Shown here piece by piece: positions 53,247 through 62,198 of a DNA stretch of 64,000 nucleotides. Position numbers and translations under genes: made by a program. The notes beneath the pieces were generated by a model. The model made no database searches. It was given only the letters and a program-made list of their open reading frames with translations, and was not told the origin of the DNA. The DNA is from Streptomyces corallincola (GTDB lineage: Bacteria > Actinomycetota > Actinomycetes > Streptomycetales > Streptomycetaceae): the NCBI RefSeq assembly GCF_019104725.1, contig NZ_JAHRXF010000001.1, positions 1 through 64,000 of the forward strand, written 5' to 3'. Numbering within the stretch: the first letter of the stretch is position 1; each line of letters opens with the position of its first letter.

Positions 53247-53623
53247 CCTCGCCGCACCGGCCCGACGGCCCGCTCGTCGGACAGGACGCCGCCCGCCTCG
53301 CCAACGAGGCGGAGGGCTTCCTCCTGCTGCACGCCGAGCGCGAGCAGGCCCGGCGGGAGGCGGTGCACCTCTGCGACCGCCTGCCCTGGCTGACCGGAGG
53401 ACAGGCCGAGGACCTCACCGCCCGCTACTGCGAGCAGCGGCTCGGCCTCACCCGGCAGGCACTCCAGGCCACCGCCGACCGGGCCAAGCGGCTCCGCGGC
53501 GAGTACGAGACCCGCTACCGTGATCTGCGCCGGTCCCTGCTGTGCCGTCATGTGGCTCTCGCCTGCGTGTGGCTGGTCGGCTCCACGGTGACGAGCGCGA
53601 TGGTCTGCCTCACCGCACGCTGA
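53243..53623 (+). CDS. hypothetical protein translationally coupled to ctaD
   Basis: A 126-aa protein starting with GTG overlapping the ctaD stop (GTGA). It is mostly charged helix ([56 protein letters not shown]) followed by one C-terminal hydrophobic segment ([21 protein letters not shown]). It could be a small tail-anchored partner of the oxidase. I do not recognise a family. Confidence 0.75.
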   Translation: MTSPHRPDGPLVGQDAARLANEAEGFLLLHAEREQARREAVHLCDRLPWLTGGQAEDLTARYCEQRLGLTRQALQATADRAKRLRGEYETRYRDLRRSLLCRHVALACVWLVGSTVTSAMVCLTAR

Positions 53624-53629
53624 ACCGCA

Positions 53630-53679
53630 CGACAGGCGCCCGCCTTCTCCGGCAGTACACCGGAGGCGGGCGCCTGTCG
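53630..53679 (+). terminator. terminator after the ctaD operon
   Basis: A 16-bp perfect stem (CGACAGGCGCCCGCCT and its complement) extended by CCGG pairs, just after the stop at 53623. Confidence 0.9.
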
Positions 53680-53741
53680 CATGGGCGAGAACCAGCCGTA
53701 CAAGAGGACATACCACCCGTTCCATCTGATTCTGGAATACG

Positions 53742-54488
53742 ATGGCGTACCAATCGGACGTGTCAAATCTGGGAGGCATGGGGACGGTGGTCTTCGAACT
53801 GCGCGACTGGCACACTCCGTTGCCCCCGATGATGCTGGCCATGACCGTATCGACCGGGCTGGTGGACTCCTTCAGTTTCCTCGTCCTCGGCCATGTCTTC
53901 GTCGCCAACATGACGGGCAACGTGGTCTTCTCCAGCTTCGCGCTCGCCGGTGCCCCCGGATTCACCCCCGGCGCATCGCTCGCCGCCCTCGCCGCGTTCG
54001 TGACGGGCGCGTTCGTCGGGGGAGTCATCGCGCACCGCTCCGGGGCCCAGCGGGGTGTGATTCTGCGCCGTGCGCTCTTCCTGGAGACGATCCTGGTGTT
54101 CGCCGCCTATCTGGTCGCCGCGAACACCGACCCGGCACACCAGGACGCCGCCAAGTACGCCCTGATCGCGGTGCTCGGCATCGCGCTCGGCGGGCAGAAC
54201 GCCACCGCCCGGACCGTGGCCGTACCCGACCTGACGACCACCGTCCTCACCCTCACCATCACCGGCATCGTCTCGGACAGCAGGGCGGCAGGTGGTCACG
54301 ACCCCCGGCTGCCGCGCCGCCTGCTGGCGACCGCCGCACTGTTCATCGGCGGCCTGGCCGGTGCGTTCTCCATCCTCAACGGCATCCCGTCGCTGCCCCT
54401 GCTCCTCGCCACGCTCCTCCTCGCCGGTGTCACCGTCGCCTCCTTCCGCCTCACGAAGTCCGGAGAGGAGTGGGCCCGCCCGGTGTGA
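53742..54488 (+). CDS. DUF1275 (YoaK) family membrane protein
   Basis: A 248-aa polytopic protein with six or more hydrophobic segments. The YoaK signature is clear: TGLVDSFSFLVLGHVFVANMTGNVVFSSFALAG, and later LGIALGGQNATARTVAVPDLTTTVLTLTITG. Function unknown; transporter-like. ATG 53742 was chosen over the in-frame ATG 53778, whose GGGAGG lies only 1 nt away. The hydrophobic core begins after about 30 polar residues either way. An AT-rich promoter-like stretch at 53690-53770 precedes it. Confidence 0.88.
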   Translation: MAYQSDVSNLGGMGTVVFELRDWHTPLPPMMLAMTVSTGLVDSFSFLVLGHVFVANMTGNVVFSSFALAGAPGFTPGASLAALAAFVTGAFVGGVIAHRSGAQRGVILRRALFLETILVFAAYLVAANTDPAHQDAAKYALIAVLGIALGGQNATARTVAVPDLTTTVLTLTITGIVSDSRAAGGHDPRLPRRLLATAALFIGGLAGAFSILNGIPSLPLLLATLLLAGVTVASFRLTKSGEEWARPV

Positions 54489-54525
54489 CGAGCGGCGGGT
54501 GTGACGAGCGCCGGGCGCCCGGCCG

Positions 54526-56076
54526 CTAGTCCTCCCAGTCCCACACGTCGAAGTACGCGGCCACCCCGGTCCGGCGGGCCTCCGCCACAGCACCGAGCCG
54601 GGCGAAGTCGCGGGGCGGCATCAGCGCCTCCCACTCCTTGAGCGGCAGTACACGCACCCCGTCGTGCTCGTGCGGATCGAGAACGATGCCCCTGATCCGC
54701 TCGGCCGACAGCCGCCCGCCGTCGAACACCAGGCCCACCGTGCTGTACGGCCACGCGGCGCCCGGCAGCCCGAACACCGTGGCCAGCAGACGCGGCGGCC
54801 CGGACACCGTGATCCCGGTCTCCTCCACACACTCCCGCACCGCCGTCTCCCACGGCCGCTCACCGGGGTCCATCGTGCCGCCCACCAACTGCCAAGGATG
54901 CGAGGGCGAGTACGTCGAGCGAAGCTGGAGCGGCCGATCCTCCTCGTCCGTGAAGTAGACGCAGGCGAAGGCGGTCGCCTTGAGAACGGTCTCGGCATAC
55001 TGCTCGGGCGGAAGCCAGACCCGTCCGCCGCCAGCGGCGGACGCCCCTTCCTCGCTCGTGCCGGTCACCCGTCCACCGCTCGGGCTGGCCGACCGCCCCG
55101 GCGCCCGGCGGTCGAGCGCGTGACGGCGGATCAGGTCGCGCAGGTCGGGGCTCATGCGCAGCCGGTCCAGTGTGTCGGGCGCGAACCACCGCAGCAGCAC
55201 GCCCTTCCGCAGTTCGACGGAGTCCGGGTCACCGTGCCAGCGGCCCTCGTAGACCTGGATCGGCACCATGAGCCCGTGCGCACCCGGTTCCATCCGCACG
55301 CCGTACGGCACCAGTCCGGCGGGCTCCAGACCGGGAGCCTCCTCGGCCAGTTCACGCAGGACCGTGGCCTCCAGCGAGGCGTCACCCGGTTCCCGGCCGC
55401 AGCCGAGCAGCGCGAACGCCCCCGGCTGCCGGATGCCCTCGACGTCGTCCCGCAGATGGAGCAGGTAGCGCCCGGTTCCGTCGTGGATCAGGGCGGACGC
55501 TTCCCCGGGCTCGGTCCGGCCGTCGATGCCCGAGCCCAGGAGTTCGTCGCGCAGGGGCGCGGCGACCCATGCGGTCGGCTGCCACTCGGCGCCACCCGCC
55601 CGGTCCGGCAGCTTCAGCGCCGGGTGGTGGTCGTGGGCGAGATGGAAGGCGAAGTGGAAGTCGTAGTGCCGGTGAGCGGGTTCTCCGGCGGCCGGGTCGG
55701 CGGGAACGTCGTACACCTCGATATTGAGGGGCGTGTCGAGAAGCCGCGGGGTAAGACACAGTTCGCTCGCCGTGACACCCGTCCGCTCGCGCAGTTCCCG
55801 CAGCGCCGCGCCCAACAGGGTGCGGTCCTCCGCGCGCGCGTGACCGCCCGGTGTACGGAACGTCCCGCCCGCCTCGGGCGCGAGGTGCAGCACGCGGCGG
55901 TCGCGGTCCACGACGACCGCCGAGCAGCTGATGTGACCGGGCAGCGTCCTCGGATCGCACGGATCGGTCACACCGTCGAGCGTGGCGAGCAGACCGGCGA
56001 GCGTGTCCCGTTCCTCCGGGTGGCGGGTCAGATACGCCTCGGTGGCGCTGCGGATGTCGGAGTGGTGGGGCGGCAT
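54526..56076 (-). CDS. triple Nudix-domain fusion protein
   Basis: A 516-aa protein with three tandem Nudix modules. Box 1 (~78-101: GGHARAEDRTLLGAALRELRERTG) and box 2 (~227-250: GREPGDASLEATVLRELAEEAP) lack some catalytic Glu positions. Box 3 (~400-422: GTMDPGERPWETAVRECVEETG) is canonical. Only the third module should hydrolyse a nucleoside-diphosphate-linked substrate, while the first two may bind it or serve structure. ATG 56076 has GAGGTG at good spacing and avoids the repeat tract upstream. It follows the ABC transporter gene by 187 nt. The substrate is unknown. Confidence 0.88.
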   Translation of the reverse strand: MPPHHSDIRSATEAYLTRHPEERDTLAGLLATLDGVTDPCDPRTLPGHISCSAVVVDRDRRVLHLAPEAGGTFRTPGGHARAEDRTLLGAALRELRERTGVTASELCLTPRLLDTPLNIEVYDVPADPAAGEPAHRHYDFHFAFHLAHDHHPALKLPDRAGGAEWQPTAWVAAPLRDELLGSGIDGRTEPGEASALIHDGTGRYLLHLRDDVEGIRQPGAFALLGCGREPGDASLEATVLRELAEEAPGLEPAGLVPYGVRMEPGAHGLMVPIQVYEGRWHGDPDSVELRKGVLLRWFAPDTLDRLRMSPDLRDLIRRHALDRRAPGRSASPSGGRVTGTSEEGASAAGGGRVWLPPEQYAETVLKATAFACVYFTDEEDRPLQLRSTYSPSHPWQLVGGTMDPGERPWETAVRECVEETGITVSGPPRLLATVFGLPGAAWPYSTVGLVFDGGRLSAERIRGIVLDPHEHDGVRVLPLKEWEALMPPRDFARLGAVAEARRTGVAAYFDVWDWED

Positions 56077-56099
56077 GACGTCACCTCGGTCGGCGGGAC

Positions 56100-56190
56100 G
56101 GGGAGTCGGCGGGGCATGGGATCTGCGGAGACGTGAGGTCTGCGGGGCATGGGAGGTCTGCCGGGCATCGAAGGTCTGCGGGGGTTGGGG
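56100..56190. repeat. degenerate ~20-bp tandem repeats before the triple-Nudix gene
   Basis: Copies of GGTCTGCGGGGCATGGG-type units recur at about 56102-56122, 56136-56156, 56153-56172 and 56172-56190. Extensions of flanking reading frames through it encode Pro/Cys/Ala-Asp repeats that look spurious. Confidence 0.6.
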
Positions 56191-56262
56191 TCGCGGGGCG
56201 GGCGGACACGGTTGTCGGGCGGCGCCGGGCAGTCCCCGCATGGGTGCGAGCCGTCGTACCGT

Positions 56263-58404
56263 TCACGCCGTCTCCTCCGGTACGGCCGGACGCCGGGCCC
56301 GAGGTACCAGCCCCGTGCCCGGCGGCTCGGTGACTCCGAACTGGGCCGCCTGGGCGAGGAACATGCCCCGGTACAAGCCGTCCGCGTCGGCCATCAGCTC
56401 GGTGTGCGTGCCCTCTTCGACCAGGCGGCCACCGTCGAGGACGTAGATCCGGTCCGCGTTCGCGGTGGCCGCCAGCCGGTGGGTGACGAGGACCACCGCA
56501 TGGCCCTTTCCGGCCAGCGACCAGAGCCCCTCGAACGCGGCGATCTCCGCGTGCGGGTCGAGGGCCGACGTCGGCTCGTCCACCAGGAGGAACGGCGCGT
56601 CGCGGTACAGGCTCCGGGCCGTGCCCAGCTTCTGCCACTGGCCGCCGGAGAGCTGCACACCCCGCTCGTAGCCCTTGAACACGATCGAGTCCCAGCCGTG
56701 CGGGAGCCCCTCGACCAGGGACAGCACATCGGCCGCGCGAGCCGCGTCCTCGACCCGTGGCATGTCCCGCGTCCGGTCGCCGACGCCGATGGACACGTTC
56801 GCGGCGGCCGTCATCTCCCAGTGCGGGAAGTCCTGTGCCAACACGCCCACCTGCGCGAACACGTCCTGCCGGGCAGCGTCACGCAGTTCGGTCCGCCGAC
56901 CCGTGCCGTCCTCCCACCACACGCACCCCTCGCTGGGCAGCAGCAGTCCGGCCAGCACCTTGGTGAGCGTCGTCTTGCCCGAGCCGTTGGCGCCCACGAG
57001 TGCCGTCACCTCGCCACGTCTCACCGTCACGCTCACCCCGCTCAGCGCGGGGGAGCGGGCACCGGGATACGTGAACGACAGCTCCTCCACGCGGACCCGG
57101 TCCACGGCGGCGGGCAGCGCCGTACCGGTGGACGGGATGGCGTTCTCACCGGCCACCCTGATCGCCGTCTCGGTGTCGGTGAGTAGGAGCAACTGCTCGT
57201 AGAGCTGGTTCACCTGCTGCACCAGCGAGGTCAGGCGGGCGGTCGAGGTACGGATGGCGATGACCGCCGTACCGCCCACGGCCAGCGGCAGGGAGCCGCT
57301 GGCCAGCAGCCACCACAGCATCGCGTAGCAGCCGAGCGAGGCGAGCCCGGCGAACGTCCCCGCGACGAGGTCGGTGGTGGCCTGGGCGCGGGCCAGCCGC
57401 CGCTGCTCGGCCTCCGACTGGCGGGACATCTCCTCGTAGCCGGACAGCAGCCTCGCACCGGCCGCGTGGACGCGGATCTCACCCGCCGCGTGCGGCCGGG
57501 TCAGACTCGACAGCAGGGAGGCGATGGCGCGGCGGTGATCTAGCCAGGTCTGGCGCGAGGCGTATTCGCGGCGTGCGGAGCGGACCGCGCCCCAGCCCTT
57601 GGGCAGCGCGATGGCCAGCAGCATGGGCAGCAACACCCAGTGCAGCGACACCAGTACGACGGCCGCCGCGACCATTCCGATGAGCACGTTTCCCACGCCC
57701 ACCGACAACTGGAGCATGCGCCGGGCCGAGTCCGTGCCGAACTTCCCTGCCTCCAGGACGCGTTGTACCTCGGGCTGCTCGGTCGCGGCCACCTCGACCC
57801 GCGTGACCGCCGTGTAGTACCGCGCCGACACCGCCCGTTCCACCTGCGGCTGCAGCCGACCCGACATCGCCGTGGACCACGCCCACAGCAGGGCGGTGAT
57901 CACCGACGCGGCACCGAGCACGGCCAGTGAGGGCAGGCTCTCCCGCAGCTTGTGCGCCGTGGGCCCCTCCGCGAACAACTCGGTCAGCACGTTGTTCACC
58001 GCGAAGAGTCCCCAGGCCGCCGCCGCGCCCTGCCCCAGCTGGGCGACCACCACACCGGTCAGCGCCCGTGGGTCGGCCGCGCGTCCGGTGCGGAACACCA
58101 TCGCCACCATGCGGGGCAGCGCGGCGGCCATGCGCCCGAAGGACATCCTGCTCAGCGGGCGTTCATGCCGCAGGTACATCTGGTCGTACCGCAGCCGTCC
58201 GCCGTACAGCTCGCGTTCCGCGTCCGAGATGGGGCCGCCGGAGTCGCCGGACTCGCCGGAGTCGTCGGGGCCGCCGGAGTCGTCGGGGTCGGCCGCGTCC
58301 GTTCCCGGCTCTGGACGTCCGTCCCGCAGTTGGAGCCCGTCCTGCCGCTCGATCCCGTCGTCGTTCGGTTCCGGTGGACCGCCGACCGGTTTTTTCGTGA
58401 CCAA
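56263..58404 (-). CDS. ABC transporter, fused permease and ATPase
   Basis: A 713-aa half-size-type exporter. A ~70-residue acidic, Gly/Ser/Asp-rich N-terminus (ESGDSGGPISDAE) precedes a six-helix ABC_membrane domain. The ATPase has Walker A GANGSGKTTL, the signature LSGGQWQK, Walker B FLLVDEPTSALD and the H-loop VTHR. Likely a peptide or metabolite exporter. TTG 58404 follows GGGGGGAA, the best ribosome site; no upstream ATG or GTG fits. CGTTGT-N16-ACAACG (58423-58450) upstream may be an operator. It shares orientation with the triple-Nudix gene. Confidence 0.9.
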   Translation of the reverse strand: MVTKKPVGGPPEPNDDGIERQDGLQLRDGRPEPGTDAADPDDSGGPDDSGESGDSGGPISDAERELYGGRLRYDQMYLRHERPLSRMSFGRMAAALPRMVAMVFRTGRAADPRALTGVVVAQLGQGAAAAWGLFAVNNVLTELFAEGPTAHKLRESLPSLAVLGAASVITALLWAWSTAMSGRLQPQVERAVSARYYTAVTRVEVAATEQPEVQRVLEAGKFGTDSARRMLQLSVGVGNVLIGMVAAAVVLVSLHWVLLPMLLAIALPKGWGAVRSARREYASRQTWLDHRRAIASLLSSLTRPHAAGEIRVHAAGARLLSGYEEMSRQSEAEQRRLARAQATTDLVAGTFAGLASLGCYAMLWWLLASGSLPLAVGGTAVIAIRTSTARLTSLVQQVNQLYEQLLLLTDTETAIRVAGENAIPSTGTALPAAVDRVRVEELSFTYPGARSPALSGVSVTVRRGEVTALVGANGSGKTTLTKVLAGLLLPSEGCVWWEDGTGRRTELRDAARQDVFAQVGVLAQDFPHWEMTAAANVSIGVGDRTRDMPRVEDAARAADVLSLVEGLPHGWDSIVFKGYERGVQLSGGQWQKLGTARSLYRDAPFLLVDEPTSALDPHAEIAAFEGLWSLAGKGHAVVLVTHRLAATANADRIYVLDGGRLVEEGTHTELMADADGLYRGMFLAQAAQFGVTEPPGTGLVPRARRPAVPEETA

Positions 58405-58713
58405 CGCTGTTTCCCCCCGTCGCGTTGTGCTGCCGTCACGAGGTACAACGAGGGAGTTTCCCTATCGAACACATGTTTTTCGGCCGCGTTGGGCTGGCGG
58501 CGCCTCACGGTGCCGGGCCCCCTCGGCAGGGAACCGTCCTTGTCCCACAAGGCGGCCGGGCGCCCGGCGAATGGCTGAAATGTGTGGGTGGGTCGCATGT
58601 GCCGGGTGAGTGGCCGGTGAGCCGGGCCGGACCCCGTTCGTGATCAAGAGCGGCCATACTGACCGCCCAGAGCGCCGCACCCCCCCCCGAACCGCAGAGA
58701 GGCCCGAGCCCCG
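58405..58713. other. divergent intergenic region between ABC transporter and thioesterase
   Basis: A region of about 310 bases carrying the promoters of both genes and the inverted repeat CGTTGT/ACAACG (58423-58450). It also has a homopolymer of nine C at about 58680-58688. A minus-strand ORF across it overlaps the ABC gene out of frame and is rejected. Confidence 0.6.
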
Positions 58714-59121
58714 ATGAACACGTACACCTAGCGTCTTCCGCTGCGCTGGGCCGACGCCGACGCGTACGGGCACGTCAACAACGCCGTCTTCCTGAGGTAC
58801 ATGGAGGAGGCACGGACCCGGATGTTCCACGCGATGCTGCCCACCGATGAGGCCGAGCGCCGACGGCGCGCGTTCGTCGTCGGCCGCTCCGTGGTGGACT
58901 ACCGCGCGCCCCTCCTCTACCGCGAGGAATCCGTGGACGTGGACGTCCGGGTGGTCCGCTGCCGGGGCGCCCGGCTCGAACTCGGCTACGAGATCCGCGA
59001 CACCGACCGGGTCTACGCCGAAGCCCTCATCACGATGGCCGCGTACGACCTGGAGACGGGCCGCCCGCGCCGTATCTCGCAGCCGGAACTGGACTTTCTG
59101 GCGCGGTACATGACGGACTGA
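58714..59121 (+). pseudogene. acyl-CoA thioesterase (hotdog fold) with an amber codon at position 6
   Basis: The frame ATG AAC ACG TAC ACC TAG CGT CTT then continues as LPLRWADADAYGHVNNAVFLRYMEEARTRMF. This is the start of a 4-hydroxybenzoyl-CoA-type thioesterase, with catalytic DADAYGHVNN and later GRSVVDYRAPLLYREESVDVDVRV. The TAG at 58729-58731 replaces what is usually a Gln (CAG), so a single C-to-T change explains it. The first downstream ATG (58801) would lose the catalytic segment. The rest (~130 aa) is intact and GC3-biased, so the lesion is recent, a sequencing error, or bypassed by an unusual start. Confidence 0.8.
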
Positions 59122-59381
59122 ACGGCGGTGTGCGGTGCGGGGCCGTGTGGCGCGGTGCGGTGCGCGGTGCGCAGTGCGGACCGCGCAGCCTGGACGGGAT
59201 GGCGCGAACGGGGTGGCGCGGACCGGACGGGGGTGAGTTCGCGTGCGGTTGCTCGTGGCTCCGTCACCCCATCACCCCATCCACAGGCTCGATGGTTCGC
59301 GTCGAGGCTTGTGTGCGACTGTCAGGTTCCCGCCAGGGCCTGTCCACGGCACACGGCACACGGCACACGGAACCGCGAGGG
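59122..59381. repeat. short tandem repeats between thioesterase and pentapeptide protein
   Basis: GCGGTGC-type units recur at about 59132-59190. A 7-bp unit (ACGGCAC) repeats three times at 59345-59370. No gene is supported in this convergent gap. Confidence 0.6.
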
Positions 59382-60320
59382 CTACCAGTGGGCGGGGCGC
59401 TCCACCGAGGCCGGGAGTCTGGTCGCCGCGTCGCCTCTGGCCGCGTTCACCTGCGACTGGGTGACGAACAGGGCGTCGGTGAGGTCGGCGCCGCGCAGGT
59501 CGGTGTCCCGCAGATCCGCCCCGATCATGTCCGCGCCGCGCAGGTCCGCCCCGCCGAGGTCAGCCGCGATGAGCAGGGCGCCGCGCAGGCTCGCCCCGCG
59601 CAGATCGGCGCCGGAGAGCCGCGCGCCGACGAGGTCCGCTCCACGGTGGTTCTTCCTGCGGCCGGGGAAGAGGGCCCGCGCGAGGTCGGAGGCCCGGAGC
59701 AGCAGTTCGTTGACCTCACCGCGCAGCGCGTTCACGTCCAGTGCCGTCAGTGCCTCGGCGTCGGTGCGTGTCAGCTTGTCGATACGGTCCAGCGCGCGCC
59801 GAAGTTCCTTATGCACGGGGCGCGCGGGGGCGAGTTCGAGCGCCTCGGTGACGTACCAGAGCAGTTCGTGCAGCTGGCGCATCACCGGGAAGACCTCGAA
59901 CATGACGCGCGCCGTACCGGGCTCCGTACGCCAGTCGGTGCCGCCGAAGGTCAGCCGCGAGACCTTCTGTCCGGCGCCGAAGCAGTCGAACGTGGTGCAG
60001 CCCCGGTAGCCCTTCTCACGCAGGTCGGCGTGGATACCGCAGCGGAAGTCGGTCCGCAGGTTCGCACAGGGTGTTCCGGCGGCCTTGTCCGCGGCGAAGT
60101 CGGCGGACCGGGCGAAGGGGAGGGCCGCGCAGCACAGGCCGAAGCAGTCCGCGCAGTCGGCGCGCAGGTCGGAGCGGGTGGGGCTGGGGTGGGCGCCGGG
60201 GGAGCCCCCTGGACCTGCGGACTCGTGGTGCGGGGAGGGTGGGACGGCCGGGTCGGGCACCGTACGGGCTCCTGTCGGGTGGTGAACGCCACGCTGCGCG
60301 ACGCTGCGGGAACGCTCCAT
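59382..60320 (-). CDS. pentapeptide-repeat protein with Cys-rich N-terminal domain
   Basis: A 312-aa protein. The N-terminal third has nine Cys in [20 protein letters not shown] and GCTTFDCFG, a likely metal cluster. A helical middle ([34 protein letters not shown]) follows. The C-terminus has about eight A(D/N)LxG-type pentapeptides ([22 protein letters not shown]) forming a right-handed quadrilateral helix. The role is unknown: such repeats can mimic DNA (gyrase-protection) or serve as scaffolds. ATG 60320 starts [11 protein letters not shown] with a weak ribosome site. An in-frame start at 60464 adds a Pro-rich region. Confidence 0.85.
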   Translation of the reverse strand: MERSRSVAQRGVHHPTGARTVPDPAVPPSPHHESAGPGGSPGAHPSPTRSDLRADCADCFGLCCAALPFARSADFAADKAAGTPCANLRTDFRCGIHADLREKGYRGCTTFDCFGAGQKVSRLTFGGTDWRTEPGTARVMFEVFPVMRQLHELLWYVTEALELAPARPVHKELRRALDRIDKLTRTDAEALTALDVNALRGEVNELLLRASDLARALFPGRRKNHRGADLVGARLSGADLRGASLRGALLIAADLGGADLRGADMIGADLRDTDLRGADLTDALFVTQSQVNAARGDAATRLPASVERPAHW

Positions 60321-60595
60321 TTTCCCAGATGGCGGGGGTTTGGTTCGCGCGAGCTGTGGGGGAGGGGCAATTGGCGCGGCGTTCGTCGTCCGCCTGGTGC
60401 CAAGGCGCCTGGACAAGGGCTCGGGTGAAGGGGAGGGGGCGACAGGGTTACGTGCGGGGTGCATGTGTCATGGCTTGGCCAAGTGCATGCCGTGCGTTGT
60501 GCGCGAGTTCATCGTCCACCCCCTGATGGCGTCCGCCGCCCCGCTGGAGAGTGGCTCGCGGTCCACTACGCGAGCACGCTCAAGAAGGGGAATCA

Positions 60596-62023
60596 ATGGC
60601 CGAGTTGACTCGTCGCAGGCTTCTGGGTTCGGCGGCCGGGGCGCTGGGAGGCGCGGCGGCGCTCTCCCTCCTCCCGCCCAGTGTGCAGAAGGCCGTGGCC
60701 GCCGAACCGCCGAGACACCGCTCGCTGCGGGACATCGAGCACGTGGTCCTGCTGATGCAGGAAAACCGCTCCTTCGACCACTACTTCGGCACCCTCTCCG
60801 GAGTACGCGGCTTCGCCGATCCGCGCGCGCTGAAACTCGACAACGGGCGCAACGTCTTCTACCAGCCGGACTCCGCCAACCCCAAGGGCTATCTGCTCCC
60901 CTTCCACCTGGACACCCACACGTCCAGCGCGCAGGCGATCCCGTCCACCAGCCACGCCTGGTCCGTCCAGCACGAGGCGTGGAACGGCGGCAAGATGGAC
61001 CAGTGGCTGCCGGCCCACCGCAAGGCGGACGGCGTGAACGGCCCATACGTCATGGGCTATTACACGCGCGATGACATCCCGTTCCAGTTCGCCCTCGCGG
61101 AGACCTTCACCATCTGCGACAACTACTTCTGCTCGGTCTTTGGGCCCACCTGGCCCAACCGCCTGATGTGGATGACCGGTTCCATCGATCCGGGCGGCAC
61201 CCTCGGCGGCCCGGTCATCAGCAACAAGGCGCCGAGTCCGTACCGCTGGACCACGTACGCCGAGCGCCTCCAGGACGCGGGCGTCAGCTGGAAGGTCTAC
61301 CAGCAGGACGACGACTACGGCTGCAACATGCTGGAGCAGTTCGCCGCGTTCAAGGACGCCGCCCCCGGCTCCGACCTCTACGAGCGCGGAGTGCGCCCCC
61401 AGCCCGAGGGCACCTTTGAGGACGACGCGCGCAACGACCGCCTCCCCGCGGTCAGCTGGATCATGCCGACCAGCTTCCAGTCGGAGCACCCCGACTACCT
61501 CCCCGCCGCCGGTGCGGACTTCGTGGCGTCGAAGATCGAGGCCATCGCGTCCAACCCGAAGGTCTGGCAGAAGACGGCCTTCATCCTCAACTACGACGAG
61601 AATGACGGCCTCTTCGACCACGTCGCCCCGCCGACCCCGCCCGCGGGCACCCCCGGTGAGTTCATCGGCGGCCTCCCCATCGGTGGCGGGTTCCGGGTAC
61701 CCGCGATCATCGTCTCCCCGTGGACCGTCGGGGGCTGGGTCGCCACCGAGGCCTTCGACCACACCTCCGCCCTCCAGTTCCTGGAGCGCTTCACCGGCGT
61801 CGAGGCGCCCAACGTCACCGACTGGCGCCGCGACACCTTCGGCGACCTCACCAGCGCCTTCCGCTTCCCCCACGCCCGCCCCCACCCGCCGCGCCTGCCC
61901 CACGACACCGCGCAACAGCTCGAAAAGGCCAAGCAAGAGGTGGCCACCCTCCCCAAGCCCATCCTCCCCGGCGCCGACCAGTCCTTCCCCCACCAGGAAC
62001 CCGGCCACCGCCCCCACCGCTGA
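60596..62023 (+). CDS. secreted phospholipase C (phosphoesterase family)
   Basis: A 475-aa exported phosphoesterase (PLC/AcpA family). The Tat signal TRRRLLGSAAGALGGAAALSLL ends near AVAAEPP. Catalytic-motif segments include LMQENRSFDHYFGTLSG, FGPTWPNRLMWMTGS and NYDENDGLFDHV. It is shorter than two-domain phospholipases C of ~700 aa because the C-terminal DUF756 repeats are missing. ATG 60596 follows AAGGGGA. It may release phosphate or acylglycerol from phospholipids. No PHO box was clear upstream. Confidence 0.93.
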   Translation: MAELTRRRLLGSAAGALGGAAALSLLPPSVQKAVAAEPPRHRSLRDIEHVVLLMQENRSFDHYFGTLSGVRGFADPRALKLDNGRNVFYQPDSANPKGYLLPFHLDTHTSSAQAIPSTSHAWSVQHEAWNGGKMDQWLPAHRKADGVNGPYVMGYYTRDDIPFQFALAETFTICDNYFCSVFGPTWPNRLMWMTGSIDPGGTLGGPVISNKAPSPYRWTTYAERLQDAGVSWKVYQQDDDYGCNMLEQFAAFKDAAPGSDLYERGVRPQPEGTFEDDARNDRLPAVSWIMPTSFQSEHPDYLPAAGADFVASKIEAIASNPKVWQKTAFILNYDENDGLFDHVAPPTPPAGTPGEFIGGLPIGGGFRVPAIIVSPWTVGGWVATEAFDHTSALQFLERFTGVEAPNVTDWRRDTFGDLTSAFRFPHARPHPPRLPHDTAQQLEKAKQEVATLPKPILPGADQSFPHQEPGHRPHR

Positions 62024-62198
62024 CCACGGCATGCGGCGCCGGACACCGGGGGCGAACGGTGCCGTGAGCGATGCGTGCGTGCGCGGGCGGGCGGTTCCAG
62101 TGTCCTGACCGCTGGGCCGCGTGCGCACATGGTTGATCCAGCTACCGTGCGTCCGCCCGGCAGGCCAGGTGCACTGATGACCTGCCGGGCGAAGGCCG

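Noticed and set aside
53681..53741. Upstream reading frame starting ATGGGCGAGAACCAG before the DUF1275 gene
   Set aside because: It continues in a different frame through the DUF1275 gene as low-complexity Arg/Pro sequence. The AT-rich stretch is better read as a promoter.
58152..58598. Minus-strand 148-codon frame beginning upstream of the ABC exporter, considered as a peptide precursor
   Set aside because: It runs out of frame into the ABC gene, has no ribosome site at its start and no leader/core pattern.
60500..60535. Possible PHO box upstream of the phospholipase gene (GTTCATCGTCCACC)
   Set aside because: Only one half resembles the GTTCACC unit; the second 11-nt repeat is missing.
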